Source of the DNA: Datura wrightii
Lineage: Eukaryota > Streptophyta > Magnoliopsida > Solanales > Solanaceae
NCBI GenBank assembly: GCA_035772735.1
Contig: JASDFA010000006.1
Location: forward strand, 63,628,001-63,692,000
Reading direction: 5' to 3'
DNA length: 64,000 nucleotides
In this document: positions 32,739-44,812 of the stretch, one piece after another
Numbering within the stretch: the first letter of the stretch is position 1
Layout: every line of letters starts with the position of its first letter
Translations under genes and position numbers: made by a program
The notes under the pieces: generated by a model
What the model was told of the DNA's origin: nothing
Databases searched by the model: none
What the model saw: the letters and a program-made list of their open reading frames with translations, nothing else

Positions 32739-33671
32739 GGGCTTTGAGGGAATCTATTAGATAAGCATAACTATGTGAAATTAAATGAACAAATGATACT
32801 TCCATCTTATGACCTCTATAGTCAACTGTTAGAAAACTATGCTCATTCATATATCCACTATCTTCTTCTTGCTTCAATAGTGCAAGTGCTTCCTTGGGCA
32901 TCATATTGGGTCAATGTATTCTTTATAAGAAGGAGCTTTGTATTGCTCTAGTTGACTTTCTTAGATTTCTAAAAAGGGTATCATAACTTACATAAATATT
33001 CATCATATCACTTCTCAAAATATTGTCACCATCGACCAATTATGACTATATAATAATTTCTCTATATTATCTTCTACCCTTCATATAAGTCATACTCTAA
33101 CTAGGAATCCTTTTATATGAACATATTTAGTGTATGTTATTCAACTAACATTCTACTATGCTTCAAGTGAGATGGCTTCTCTTTTGTAAGCAATTAACTG
33201 GTAGTCCTTCTACCTCTGGAGAAACTCTTATTGATCTTAGCTTATGTTTATCCCCTCACATTTGTTGACCCTAACCTTAGGTCGCATACTCATCCTCTTT
33301 AACCCCAACATCAATCAAGGTAGAGAACATATATATATTATAACAAAGTCCCTAAGACTATACCCTAGATTTGTATTATGAATCAACAAAAAAACTAAAA
33401 CTTTCCCTCAATAAAATTCTCAATATGACTTGTGATAAGGTGGTATGACTCGTACCAAGACTAGTGAGAGAGAGTTCAGCGAAATGGTCCTAATCTGACT
33501 TTCAAACCATGGATACATCCCACAAATCATATCAAGATAGTACAGATGGTACTAGGGAGTTGTGGTAAGAGGTTCAAAGAATGAGGAATATGGATTGGGA
33601 GGTACAAGCAGCATTTAACGAATCATAGGATCATTGTACAGTTTGTACCTTCTATCAGTGAGTTGATATAT
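32739..33671. other. Host sequence with short minus-strand coding-like stretch
   Basis: Between LTR pieces. Minus-strand 32904-32745 encodes MMPKEALALLKQEEDSGY and ends near YAYLID at the LTR edge. An in-frame TGA precedes the first ATG. I do not recognise the protein. The rest is AT-rich, with TATATATA at about 33332 and no other ORF. Confidence 0.35.
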
Positions 33672-36041
33672 TGTAATGTCTCGAACTATCGGACTAAATT
33701 TGAAACTATTCTAGGTATGTGGATATACCCAAAATCAATAAATTTTATGAAAACTAAGCTTTAAGATAAATTCTTAAATGTGAGAAGTGCATTGGATACA
33801 AATTATGTTCATAAGGAACCTCTAGCATAATGTTGAGTTGAGAGCTTTTCTACCGATTGAGTTTTCATAAGTTCTTATAAGAGTTAACTTTAAACGATTA
33901 TACTCCAACTTTACAATGTATTTTTTGGGTGATCTATCACACCAAATTGAAGCCCTTTGAGTCTTCTTTCCAACACATTTAACCTTGTATTAATCAGTGT
34001 TCGGATTAAAATGTTATGCAATTTAGTGAAACATTATTAGGTTTGACAGACAGACAAGCCCAGACACCACAAGTCATGGTACGACTCATGGTACCAAGGG
34101 TCCATCGTAAGATTTTCTACAACCTATTGAGTCACCCAGAAGCCACGAATTGCATACCACGACCCGTGGTATGTCACCAAGAGTCGTGGTACGACCCATG
34201 AGGACTGGCAGGGCAGTTTTTCAACTCGATTTCATAAGAGCATCCTAGTAATTTTCTATTCTTTTAACTCCAAAACTAGATCATTTTTTATTTCCTTAAG
34301 GGCCCATTAGAGGGGTTTTCCTAGTCTAATCCCTTATTCTTCTCATAATCACCTTATAGTTCCTTTCTTCTCTTTCTCTCAAGGCTCAAGAACACCTACG
34401 GTTAATTTCCAAGAGCTTCAAGCTTCAAGTGCTAGTAGGGATTTCACCAAGCCATATATGTGGGACTTCAATGAGGGTTTTCATTCACCCTTCTGTCCCA
34501 AATATTTACGCAAACCCAAGTAAATTCAGTTCTCTAGAAACCATGTCTTAGGGTTTCCCTTCTATGTATGATTTCTCTCATGTCTTCCATGTCTTTCAAG
34601 GTTCTTGATTAATAGTATATCATGTTCATGATTTCACTCTCAATTGCCTGATGGATCCCTATGATTTTATATAAGCATGATTTTTAAGACTCAACCATGA
34701 TTTAGCACAGGTTTCGAGAATACTGCTCATTTGGAATATGTGATTTTACCACGATTTCAATATATATTTTTTACATTATAATTTCAGTCTATGATTTTCA
34801 TAAATTAAATATGATCAGCATGCTTATGATTCTTTAAACTCCCAAACCTCTTGCAAGTTAGAAAGTAGCCCTGACTAGTCTTGGAAAATCAGTTTTGAGC
34901 TCTCAGTATTAGCATGGTCATGGTCCTTTAGCCACTCAAGATCCTTGTTAGATAAAGTGGTTGCGACTAGTCTTAGGACATCAACTTTAGATTATCAGTT
35001 TACATGTATCCTTATGTTTAATTGGGAGTAGAACTTAGCACCAAGTTAGCCCGGGTTCCAGCACACCCATGTCTCAGAACTACGTGCCATCGTAGGATAA
35101 GGGATTCTCAATAGAAGAGAATCTTTCCCTTAGCCTTAAGAATATGGGATCCTCGCTAGTAAGAGTGTCTTCCTCGCCTTAATGGGCCCATGTAGCGGTC
35201 ATCATTAGTTGAGATTGTCTGCTTGATCTTGTGAGTTGTATCACGCCAATCATGGTTCTTACCCTTGGAAAGCTATGAACACCCTCCTAACTAGGGTTAC
35301 TGGCCGAGCCCGTGAGGCTCACATTGGAGTTTATCGGTTAATAGGCTCTCCTACAATATAGTTTCAATTTCAGTTAAAGTTATAGCTTGAGTTTTCCGTG
35401 CATGTATATGGCTCTTAAAATTAGTTTTACTCAGATTTTCGTTAACTATTTTCCGACTAGCATGTCTTAGTATTTATTCATCTCAGATAGGGTTATTGTA
35501 CTTTACCTTATCTTATGCATTCAGCTATGTATTTAGTATAGTCTTTCCCAGATTTCTAGCATGTTTTAAACTTCACTGCATATCCCATAAACTCAATACA
35601 TTTCAAGTACTGACTGCATACTTTGTGTGCTATATTATTTCATGATATGGATCTAGGTATTTCTCAGCCCCCCGATTATACATGTTACAGACTCTACCAG
35701 CTAGCTATTGTGAGTCCTCATCTTCCGAGGATGGGAGTTATGTTTCTTTATTTTAGTATTATTTTAGTTTCAGATATTGGAGTTAGTTGGAGACTTGTCC
35801 CAGTAGTTTATCAGATTAGTAGAGGCTTTCAGACAGGTGTTGTGGTTTTAGCTTATGACTCAGTATTTTTAACAAACTATATACTTACGCAGAATGACCA
35901 GTTATTTTTCAGTTAGCTTCCACTCAGAAATGCTTATAATTTATTGTTATGTTAGAATTATGCTATGCCATAGGTTAGCCTGGGGTCACATGTGACTCTA
36001 GGCGTCGTGTCATGTCTAGGGTGTAGACTCGGGTTGTGACA
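33672..36041 (+). mobile_element. Solo chromovirus LTR (2370 bp)
   Basis: TGTAATGTCTCG...GGGTTGTGACA with near-matching target duplications TATAT (33667-33671) and TATAC (36042-36046). It contains the ACGACTCATGG / AGAGTCGTGG motif cluster at 34075-34200 and the GTACTGACTGCATACT region near 35605 that recurs in the other LTRs of the family. There is no PBS, PPT or coding sequence. Confidence 0.82.
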
Positions 36042-36170
36042 TATACTTATATATTTCTATAAAACAATTAAAATGCTTATCCCTGAACAAGTTATTTGTA
36101 AAAGGACTCACATAGATCATTGGCTATTCAGGTAATCAAGTGCATCTAATTTATGGAATAATATATATAT

Positions 36171-36628
36171 TCATCTAGGATAATGTCCGGTAAGGCATGT
36201 GGGCTCTATCGACCCAGGGGTATCTTTGGTTAGCACTTTTTGACACATATATTCAACAATCCAAGATACTATAACATCTTCAAGTATCAAGGATTTGGCT
36301 AAAGTATTTCCATTCTGACATATATATAACCATGAATGTTTTGAGAACGTCATGGAAGGAGTGATAATTGTCCTCCTTAGGACTAGGTCTTATAAGAATT
36401 GGAGGAATTATACGGAAGGCCTTCCATACTTAGAAGTCTAGTATATTCTCCTGGAAAGCTATATAAGGAGGTGTCATTTCTCGTATCCTTAAATTGAAAA
36501 CCTTTAACTATGCAATCATATGAGTAATCCCCCTTTATGTCCTGCTCAGATAGACCAGGGGCTGACATAAGTCCAGCTATAACTATAGAGGGAACATGAA
36601 TATCTACAGGCCTTTTTCCTGTATACAA
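36171..36628 (-). pseudogene. Unidentified coding relic
   Basis: Two minus-strand open stretches in sequence: 36628-36383 (MYTGKRPVDIHVPSIVIAGL..., ending YNSSNSYKT) and 36353-36171 (GNTLAKSLILEDVIVSWIVE..., ending TCLTGHYPR). Amino-acid composition looks protein-like, and the two may be one gene split by a frameshift. I cannot assign a family. The fragment at 32904-32745 has the same strand and lies on the same pre-insertion sequence, so it could belong to it. Confidence 0.35.
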
Positions 36629-37379
36629 CTATTGATCTATAAGATCAAACTCATCATAGCTAAAAATTGGCTCGAAATCGAGGAAAAAACCAATGGGAAA
36701 CATCGATTTTTTAAGAAAATTGACGCCAAACCGATAAACAACCCATCATCGATTTGGCCTGGGTTGATTCAAACAAACCAATATATAGGCTCGATTAAAC
36801 CCGAGGGACATTTGTCTATTTAGTTTACTATTAATTTTAATACTGAAGATTAAATAAAAAGAGACTAATGAAAAATCTCATTTTAGTTATTTTACATTAT
36901 TTTTTCAAAATATTTTAAACTAAATAATTATAAATAAAATATTAAAAAAATCTAACTCTATATTTTTATTTTTTTAATATAAAGAACAAACCAGTGCAAA
37001 GGGTCGGCTTATTAAAGAACAAACATTCAGATAGGGTCGATTTCTAGTTTTGATGTTTGTTCTTCTTGCCAAATATTGACGGATTAATGGACATTGTCCA
37101 TCGACTTTCTGCAAAAAAACTAGATTTAGATACTTGCAATTTCTGTATACCACCTACCAAATAAATGGCAACTCAGTATACGACTAAACTCCAACAACAA
37201 ATGTTATCAAATTAATTACGAAAGTTCTATAATGCAAAAAAAAACTAAATACCAATCAAAACATCATTTTCAATCAAAAGATCTATCAAAAATCTCTACA
37301 AAGTCTACCAATATTGAAATCCAAAATATCAGATTATTTTAAAAAGTTGCACGTTTAATAATATTAGACCAAAACTAAG
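36629..37379. other. AT-rich host sequence, no gene seen
   Basis: Contains a pyrimidine/purine-skewed stretch (36650-36790) with repeated AACCGAT/ATCGATTT words reminiscent of degraded MITE ends, then AT-rich DNA. No ORF or boundary is supportable. Confidence 0.4.
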
Positions 37380-37840
37380 GTGTTTACTCAATACAGTTCT
37401 CACCATCATCATAATGATCATCAAAATCTTCGTCATTTGAGTTAGGAAGAGAATGGGACATACCATGCACACCACTTGTTATCAGGTTATTGACTTGTGC
37501 ATTAACTGATTCGACTATCTCACACATGCTCTTATTTTTACCAAGTCATCTTGCTTTGGCCCTTGCTAACTCCTATGAAAGATGTTCAATCAGCTGCAAC
37601 ATAGTAGAAATCTAAACACCATCAATTGCCTCGGCATTACGTGAAGTTCCAATGCCTTCCATTCTTGATTGGATGCATTGAATGGTGTTCTTTAAGACTA
37701 GAGGTAGAATCTCCCCTTTTATATCCCCTTGATATTTTTAGATCAAAACTCTATTACAACATCCTATTGCGGCTAGGCTGGCTTACCTTAGTTATTTGCT
37801 TGGGGAGTTGGATGTACACATGAAACTGCTATTGCTACTA
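37380..37840 (-). pseudogene. Possible CACTA-type transposase C-terminus (relic)
   Basis: The minus strand reads in pieces IQSRMEGIGTSRNAEAIDG, LQLIEHLS, ELARAKA, MCEIVESVNAQVNNLI and an acidic tail (NDEDFDDHYDDGENC). The coiled-coil-plus-acidic layout resembles the C-terminus of plant En/Spm-type transposase-associated proteins. With 40380-40671, across the solo LTR, it may be one gene. The family call is weak. Confidence 0.3.
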
Positions 37841-37937
37841 TGTTGCATATTTAAAAACAAATGTTAATATATATATATAATCATTTCTAATTTTTTAGAA
37901 ACATATATATGCTTGGTCAACTCTCGGCTTGACCTAT

Positions 37938-40262
37938 TGTAATACCCCAAAGTCCCTAAGACCAAAACCCGAGGGTTGAAGCAAAAAAAATAGGACAATT
38001 TGCACCAGGTCACAGAACAACTCATCAGGTAACCTGTTAAGTCACTTGACGGGTAGTTCAGTGACACTTTAAATGTGCAGTATTGCAGAAAAAGAGAAAG
38101 GAGTTACAGCGGTAACAGGACAAGGAATTACACGTTGTAGTACCCAACGAGTCGTTGAGTTGCTCATTGGGTGGTGTAGAGTTAGAATCAAGAGGATTTT
38201 CAGAGAGGCTGGATGGATGGGATGATTAGTTGTCATGTCACCCTACTAGTCATGGAATGACTCGTTATATGTGTAGAGTTGATGAAAGGATCAATTTTCT
38301 AGTGATGATGACAAGTGCATGCAACGAGTCATTATACCACCTAACGAACCATCAAGTCCTTCTTTGGTAGGGAAGTTCAGATTGAGGGGAAAGTTGGCAG
38401 TGGAAACAAATGAAGATCACGAGTCAATAGGTTTTCGTGATTTCTAAGCTTCTAACTCTCTAATGACGTCATTTTAACCCCTGAAAAGAGTGTTTTAAAG
38501 GGGTTTAACCTACTCTAAGACATAAGACTCCCATGCGTGCAATGTTTTAAGAACCCTTTTCAAGATCAGGCTTGAAATACCTCAAATTTTTTTCAGTTCT
38601 CTTGGGCTTTTAAGGATAATTAGAGAATCAGTCTACATAGGTATGTAGGGCTATGAATGAGAATTTTCTTTCACTCTCATGCCCAAATTACTCTTCAAGT
38701 TCATGAATTCAACTTCTAATTCAAGTATATGGTTTTATAGGATTTTAACCAAATTTTATGAAATTCTCTATGACATGTTCATAGGTCTAATTTTCTCATG
38801 TTCTAAAGCATATTTTAAGTATAATGGGTAGATTTTATATAAAAAATGATTATAAATTTATGATTTCCGGTTATTAGAAATTATGCCCTATTATGCAAGT
38901 TTTATGAAAAGTCAAGCTTATGATTCATGATTTCATGTATGGTGAGATATCTAGCACGAATGTATATTGAAAAATTTTCCATGTGTGAATCCATGATTTT
39001 GACTTACCAAGTCAATTTGAAGTATGCATGATTTTAAGGCTTGGGCAAGCCCGCACAAGTTAAGTTTGTTTTCATGATTTAGCCAAGGCTAATAAGATCG
39101 GCTTATCGTATGTTTTGGAGTCAAGACTGCCAATGCAACTTACGATATGTCTTAGAGTCAAGACTCCTCATGTTTAGATTTTTGACTATGAATGTAATTA
39201 TGATTTCATCTTCATTGAAAAACGATGGGAGCACTATGCATGTTTTTTGGAGTAGCGTCTAGCACTGAGTAGACTTAGGGTGCCAAGGTTCCCCCATTTC
39301 AAAACTACGTGCCAGCCTAGATATATATATAGTTTGGGACCTATTGAGAGAGTTTTCCCCTGCCCCAAGGGGCCTCAGCTTGATATCGATATCATGATAT
39401 CGTCCTTAGTCCTGGCAAGGTTTTGGACGGCTCTGGCCACTTGAGTGTATTAATTAGCGCATCACTTAAGCTCTATTGTGATGGTATCGGCTATGATGAG
39501 TCAATCATTGTTCCTCATAATTTCAGTTATTCATATTCATGACTAGTGATATTATGTTTTACAACAGATTGGACCCAATAATCCGTTTATGAGCTTTTAC
39601 TTACGATTTCAGCGATGAAAAGTCATATGATTTCTATTTTTAAATATTGGGTCACTATGTTCTGTTATGATAATTAGCTTATGACTATGTATGTCTCAGA
39701 TTCTATTTTTTGCATACAATCCTTACTATCATGATCAATGGTTTATATTTATATGCATGATTTCAATTAATATTTACTAAGTATGTTCTACTTACCTCAC
39801 ATACTCAGTACATTCAAAGTACTGACTGCATACTGTATGCTATGTTATTTCATGATATAGGTTCTAGTGATCCAATTTAGTCTTTTCGATAGCTCGCTTC
39901 CCTAATCAGCTAAGTCAGGCAATGCCTTGCGTGAGCCCTCATTGTTCGAGGGCATCTATCATTTCAGTTTGGTGTTTTTTTTTTATGACTTGGAGATTGT
40001 TGGGGGCTTGTCCCAGTATCTCATCAATTAGTAAAGGCTTTTCATACATAGATTATGATTTTTATCTTGAGTTGCATCAATGTGATGTTATAATTCAAAT
40101 TGCGTTATGTTATTCAGACTTCCGCTTGTTCATGTTTAGGTTATTAGTTTTCACTTTAATATACGATCTTTAGTATCTATGTTCAATCAATAGGTCGACT
40201 TTGAGCTACTCATGATTCTAGATCTTGTGTGTCGATCTACGGTCCCAGCTCGGGTCATGACA
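37938..40262 (+). mobile_element. Solo chromovirus LTR (2325 bp)
   Basis: TGTAATACCCC...GGGTCATGACA, with near-matching target duplications CCTAT (37933-37937) and CCCAT (40263-40267). It contains ACGAGTCGTTGAG-type words at 38140-38340, a perfect AATGACGTCATT palindrome at about 38463 and the conserved GTACTGACTGCATACT block near 39820. There are no internal domains. Confidence 0.82.
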
Positions 40263-40379
40263 CCCATTAATCTAGATCCAACTCATTCTTCTTCTTCTTT
40301 ACTCTTACTCGAAAGAGCGCATGTTGAGTCGACTCATGCCCTAGTTTTTGGCCTACAAATAAAATTTAATCAAATTAAT

Positions 40380-40671
40380 CAATTATATATATATATATAC
40401 ACACAAAATATTTTAAAAAGTAATAAATACGTACCATAGCATATCTGTCGTCCTTTGGCTCCTTGCACCCTAGTGTGCAATTATCCTCCTTTCTTGGATT
40501 TCCTACATTTCTTTGTCTACTCACACTTAGCCAAAAACTCTGGGTTTTCCCATATTCTTGAAGACCCTCCCATATGATATGTTGGGATTTTGTGACACAT
40601 CTTGACTTATTTTCATGGAGTTTTGCATTTCTTGAGTACTCATTTAAGTCAAAAGTAACTCTATTTTGCAA
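40380..40671 (-). pseudogene. Possible CACTA-type transposase exon (relic)
   Basis: A minus-strand open stretch (VTFDLNEYSRNAKLHENKSR..., WEGLQEYGKTQSFW, PRKEDNCT, DDRYAM) ends at a splice-donor-like GTACGT followed by a TA microsatellite (40384-40400). The solo LTR at 37938-40262 lies in the putative intron, and 37380-37840 could hold the next exon. I do not firmly recognise the family. Confidence 0.3.
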
Positions 40672-40689
40672 AGTTTTAGGAACCTAATC

Positions 40690-42000
40690 AGCTGTTAAAA
40701 GGAGGCATGAAAGTCACTGAATTCTAGAAGAGATAGAACATGAGATGCACAATATTTCAATAGAAGGTCCATACAATAAAAGGTTTTGTGATATCCTCAG
40801 AATTCAAATACCACACTCAGGTGATATACAACCAACAGTACTGCCAACCAGAAGACAGATCAAGTTCATGGAAAATGATGATGCAGTTGAAGGAGCAAAC
40901 TACGGACCATCTTTTAAAAGGATGTTCTATTAATCAAAAGATGGACAAGGCTAGATAGAACCCTAAATCAAGTGATGGTTCAATAAGTGCACCATCTTTT
41001 CAAAAGATGATCTCTCTTTGAACAATTGGGAACCTATGAATTTTAATGGAATTGGGGTTTTAGAGAATTAGTATAAATAGTCTTTTTCATAGAGGGAGAA
41101 AGTTAGATTGTTTTTAGCTTGGACAGATAGTTTTTATCTAGTTTTCCATTTTTATTTCATAGCTTTGTAATTGAAGTTGAAGATAAAGTTCTTCATCAAG
41201 TTTTCTTCTCTCATAATTGATTTGTGAGTAAGAATGTCTAATTACATGTTTTTTTCTTCTTCTTCTTCTTCTTCTTCTTCTTCTTCTTCTTCTTCTTCTT
41301 CTTTTGCTATGGGTAACTAAAAGCAGATCTAGGGTTGTGAACCCAATGGATTTGTGAACCCTAATAATCTCAATTAGGTGAAATTGATTATAGACTTGAG
41401 AATATTTGATTAATTCTGGGGTTTGTAAAGTGTTAATGGTGATGAAATTCATTCAATCCTTCCCAATTGCATTTATTGTTCTTGATAGAGCCAATTTAGC
41501 TTAGGGTAGTCTCAATCAATAATAACCAAGGGCTTTAACCCTTGTGCAATAGATTCACCTAGACGTAGGAGGAGTTCAATTTGCATAATGCAATCGGGTA
41601 GCTGGAGTTCTCTTCAATTTGATAAAATTGATATAGATTGACACTATTGGAATTGTTGAAAGACACCCATTGGTTGCCTAAGTTGATTGCTTGCATATTC
41701 ACCATATTCCCATTCTCAATTATTCTTTTTGAGTGATTTAGGGGGATCAACCCAAATTTACGGACCCTTCCTTAGTTTTTCTCAACAATGATTTACTCCT
41801 TAAGCATGTACATCTTTATGTATAGTTATGATCTCTTTACACTAACTTGAATAGAATCTCAACTCACAAATCATATTTGAAATTGCTTGATAGATTTGGC
41901 TTTAAAAAATCCCTATGGATACAATCTCTACTCTAAACTTGCTTATATTATATAAATAGCGTATGCACACTCTAGTTGTGGTGGATCGAGGGAGATATCG
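40690..42000 (+). repeat. LTR region of tRNA-Asp-primed element F
   Basis: Sequence upstream of a tRNA-Asp PBS. It contains TATAAATAG near 41073, CATCTTTT/AAAAGATG dyads at 40908-41009, a TTC microsatellite and the TCCCTATGGATACAATCTC-like block near 41910 typical of LTR ends in this clade. The left boundary is a guess and the right end lacks a clear CA. Confidence 0.5.
41254..41304 (+). repeat. (TTC)17 microsatellite
   Basis: About 51 bases of uninterrupted TTC in the transcribed part of the element F LTR. Confidence 0.95.
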
Positions 42001-42007
42001 ATTAATT

Positions 42008-42025
42008 TGGCGTCGTTGCCAAGGA
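42008..42025 (+). promoter_or_regulatory. Primer-binding site of element F (tRNA-Asp, mutated)
   Basis: TGGCGTCGTTGCCAAGGA, three changes from the Athila PBS at 11522. Confidence 0.78.
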
Positions 42026-42054
42026 TCTTCATGTAGGTCCAATCAAGAGTATCA

Positions 42055-43609
42055 TGGATTTAGCACAAGGAAAAATGGAAAACGTTTTTGTTGTGGTCAA
42101 TGATGAAGTTTACTATGCAAGTGGAATTATGCCACTAAGTGTAAATGCTACTTCATTCAAGATAGAGGAAGCATCTACACTATGCTCAAAGCTAGAGGCC
42201 AATTTCATAACTCCATAGATAATGATCCTCATCTGCACGTCAAGAATTTTTTTGAGGGTTGCAACCTCTATAAATAGAACAAAGTATTTATTGATGCCAT
42301 TCAACTAAGAATTTTCAGTACTCCTTGGCTGGAGAGGCTCAAGAGTGGTTGCATCGATTGCTTCTCTACTTTTTTCACACTTGGAAAGAGCTTGTAAATG
42401 TATTCCTAAAGAAGTAGTTCCTACCAAGAAAAACAATAGAACAATGGGAAAATATTTTATACTTCAGACAACATCCGGGGGAGCAACTCTTTGAAGTGTG
42501 GTAGCGCTTCAAGCAATATGTACTGAGGGCACCAACCCATGGGTTCCCCAAGCACATATTTATTGGAAAATTCTACACCGAGTTGGATCCGTTGACTCAG
42601 TACGTGGCCAATAATGCAGCTTAGGGTTTCTTCATGGACAAAACCTAAAATTAGATTGCAATCATTCTTGAATTACAAAGCATAACTAAGCATGGAATGG
42701 TGAAGAGTAAAGTGGACGGCTTAATGTGGGTTCTCCTTTATTATCTTTCTTGATGAAAGAGAACCAAGATTATGATTAGTTGATGGCTGCTATGGCCACC
42801 AACACAGCCTTACTACTCAAGATTTTGATCGAGTCTGAAGTCAAGAAAGTGCATGCTATAGAAGAAGCTTTAAAGGGTTCTCAACATGGGCATGGATGTC
42901 CCCTCCTCCATATTAATACCAATTGTACCAAGAGCCTCCTCCTATACATGTAGAAGATGCTATCCATGTTAACAACATTTTCGAAAGTTACAAAATCCAC
43001 AATACCCACAACAACATCTAGCCCATCTGCCTTTCCTATACCAAGGATAATGGTGAGCTCAACTACAAGGTCAACGACAATACTATGTGTGAAATGATAT
43101 GGTAGCCCGAATTGGTGGTGGAACAATAATGAAAATTTTGCAAACAACTGTTCGAATCCCTATGTTCCACTTAGGGGCGCTTCTTCAAGTTCCCAAAACT
43201 TAAGGGAAGGACCTTCTCAAGAGCGAGATGGTTCCAAGATTGAAGGAATGTTTGAGAAAGTGCTCGCCAACCAAGAAAGGTCCTATTCATATTTTAAAAG
43301 ATTGACAAAAATTGTTTGCTCCTAATCACCATCTATTAATAAATTGGAGCAACAAGTGAGAGATCTTCAAAAGAAACCCCCTAAGAATAAGGGGCATCTC
43401 CCTAATGACACTGTGACCAACCTAAAAGGGAGCATTGATACCTTTGATGATCAATGTATGACTATTTTTACTAGAAGCGGAAAAATTATGCAATCCATGA
43501 TTATTGATGTTTATGATGGTATTACTGGCAAAGGTGGTGGGAATGAGTATGCGGGTGATGATAAGTGCAATGGGTTAATGAAGCTATAGGTTGATGCGGT
43601 TATTGATTA
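42055..43609 (+). pseudogene. gag: Element F gag, heavily decayed
   Basis: Reading across several frames gives DPHLHVKNFFEGCNLY, FSTPWLERL, WKELVNVFLK, FLPRKTIEQWENI, GEQLFEVW and HGFPKHIFIGKFYTELDP, the order expected for Athila/Tat gag. The last open piece, 43344-43589, starts LEQQVRDLQKKPPKNKGHLP and includes IFTRSGKIM, the gag C-terminal signature. No protease or RT follows; a chromovirus LTR begins at 43681. Confidence 0.75.
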
Positions 43610-43680
43610 AAGATTGAAGAAGTCACAAGTTGATGCATTGATTGATGATGCTATATTTAATTCCCAGAGGAAAGGGAAGG

Positions 43681-44588
43681 TGTCACGACCCCAGTTGGGA
43701 CCCCGGATCAAGACATGGGATCTAGAACCACGAATAGCTCCAAGCTAACCCATGGCATGGATAGAAACTCAAGAACATAAAATAAAGAAGAACTCTAGAT
43801 TACTCGTTCTAGCCTTGAGAGGTTTTTGATCTTGAATTTAGAGGTTTAGGAGTAGAATTAGAGTTCTATGGTGATTATCTCCCTTAAACCACTCCTTTCC
43901 AAGCTTAAAACGGCGTAGTTTAGGACTTACGATCTTTAAAATTACAAAAATACCCTTACTGATTCTTTTGGAAAAAGGTCATTGCCAGGTACGACAACTC
44001 ATCCAATGGATCATCCTACCATACCATAGCCCGTTGTATCCACCTGTAACTAGCTAGCCCTTTTGCCCGCAGTTCTCAAATCTACAAACAATGATTAGAT
44101 AGGACGGGTTGTTACTTCCAACAATGACATGTCATTTCCTCTCATCATCACAACTGACAGCTTACATAGCTTCTGGAATCTCCCCAATGGACCCAAACCA
44201 CGGGTCATATCTCATGACGATGTGTCATTTAACCTTTTTGTTATTACTGTACGAAACTTATAATTTCTCATCTTCTTTCCATGGGTACAAACCACGACTC
44301 ATTATTTCCTACAATGGGTTGTACCACAACTCGTACTATCTGGCCTAGACACAGTAAAAAAATACAACAGCTCCTAACCACGGCCCGTTATAAGGACCTA
44401 TGAGTCGTATTGTGACTCATCATCTTAGCCCTTCTTTCGCAGATATGGACCACGACTCCCAACCACGATCCATTACTCTAGACCATGACTCGTACAATGA
44501 GTCATTTTGAGAAAATCCTTTTCACACTTTTTCTGTTGAGCATATTTCTAATGTTGAATCTAGTCTAAGGAACTTTTGGGGTGTTACA
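43681..44588 (-). repeat. 3' LTR of minus-strand chromovirus G (internally deleted, 908 bp)
   Basis: The minus strand starts TGTAACACCCCAAAAG at 44588 and ends GGGGTCGTGACA at 43681. Compared with the ~2.3-kb solo LTRs of the family, the middle part is missing. Contains several ACGACTC/GAGTCGT words (43985-44500) and AAAACGGCGTAGTTT near 43911. Its PPT adjoins on the right. Confidence 0.82.
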
Positions 44589-44620
44589 TTATCTCCATCT
44601 TGATAACATTCATCCTCGAA
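44589..44620 (-). promoter_or_regulatory. PPT of chromovirus G
   Basis: The minus strand reads CATTCGAGGATGAATGTTAT then CAAGATGGAGATAA just before the LTR start. Position and the ATTCGAGGATGAAT block match other PPTs in the window. Confidence 0.72.
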
Positions 44621-44812
44621 TGAAGGTTAAGCATACTGAAAAGTTGGAGAAGGAAATGTGATCACAAAACTAAATAATTAAAGTTGGAAACTGACGGAGT
44701 GACTGACTCCGGACCAAAATACACGACTAAATTAAATTCGTGAATCATACATGCATGCAAAAACATAAAAGGAACTTAGAGACATGAGCTTGACCTGAAA
44801 CTAAATAGATTA

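Noticed and set aside
41138..41452. Poly-Arg open frame on the minus strand
   Set aside because: It is the translation of the TTC microsatellite in an LTR.
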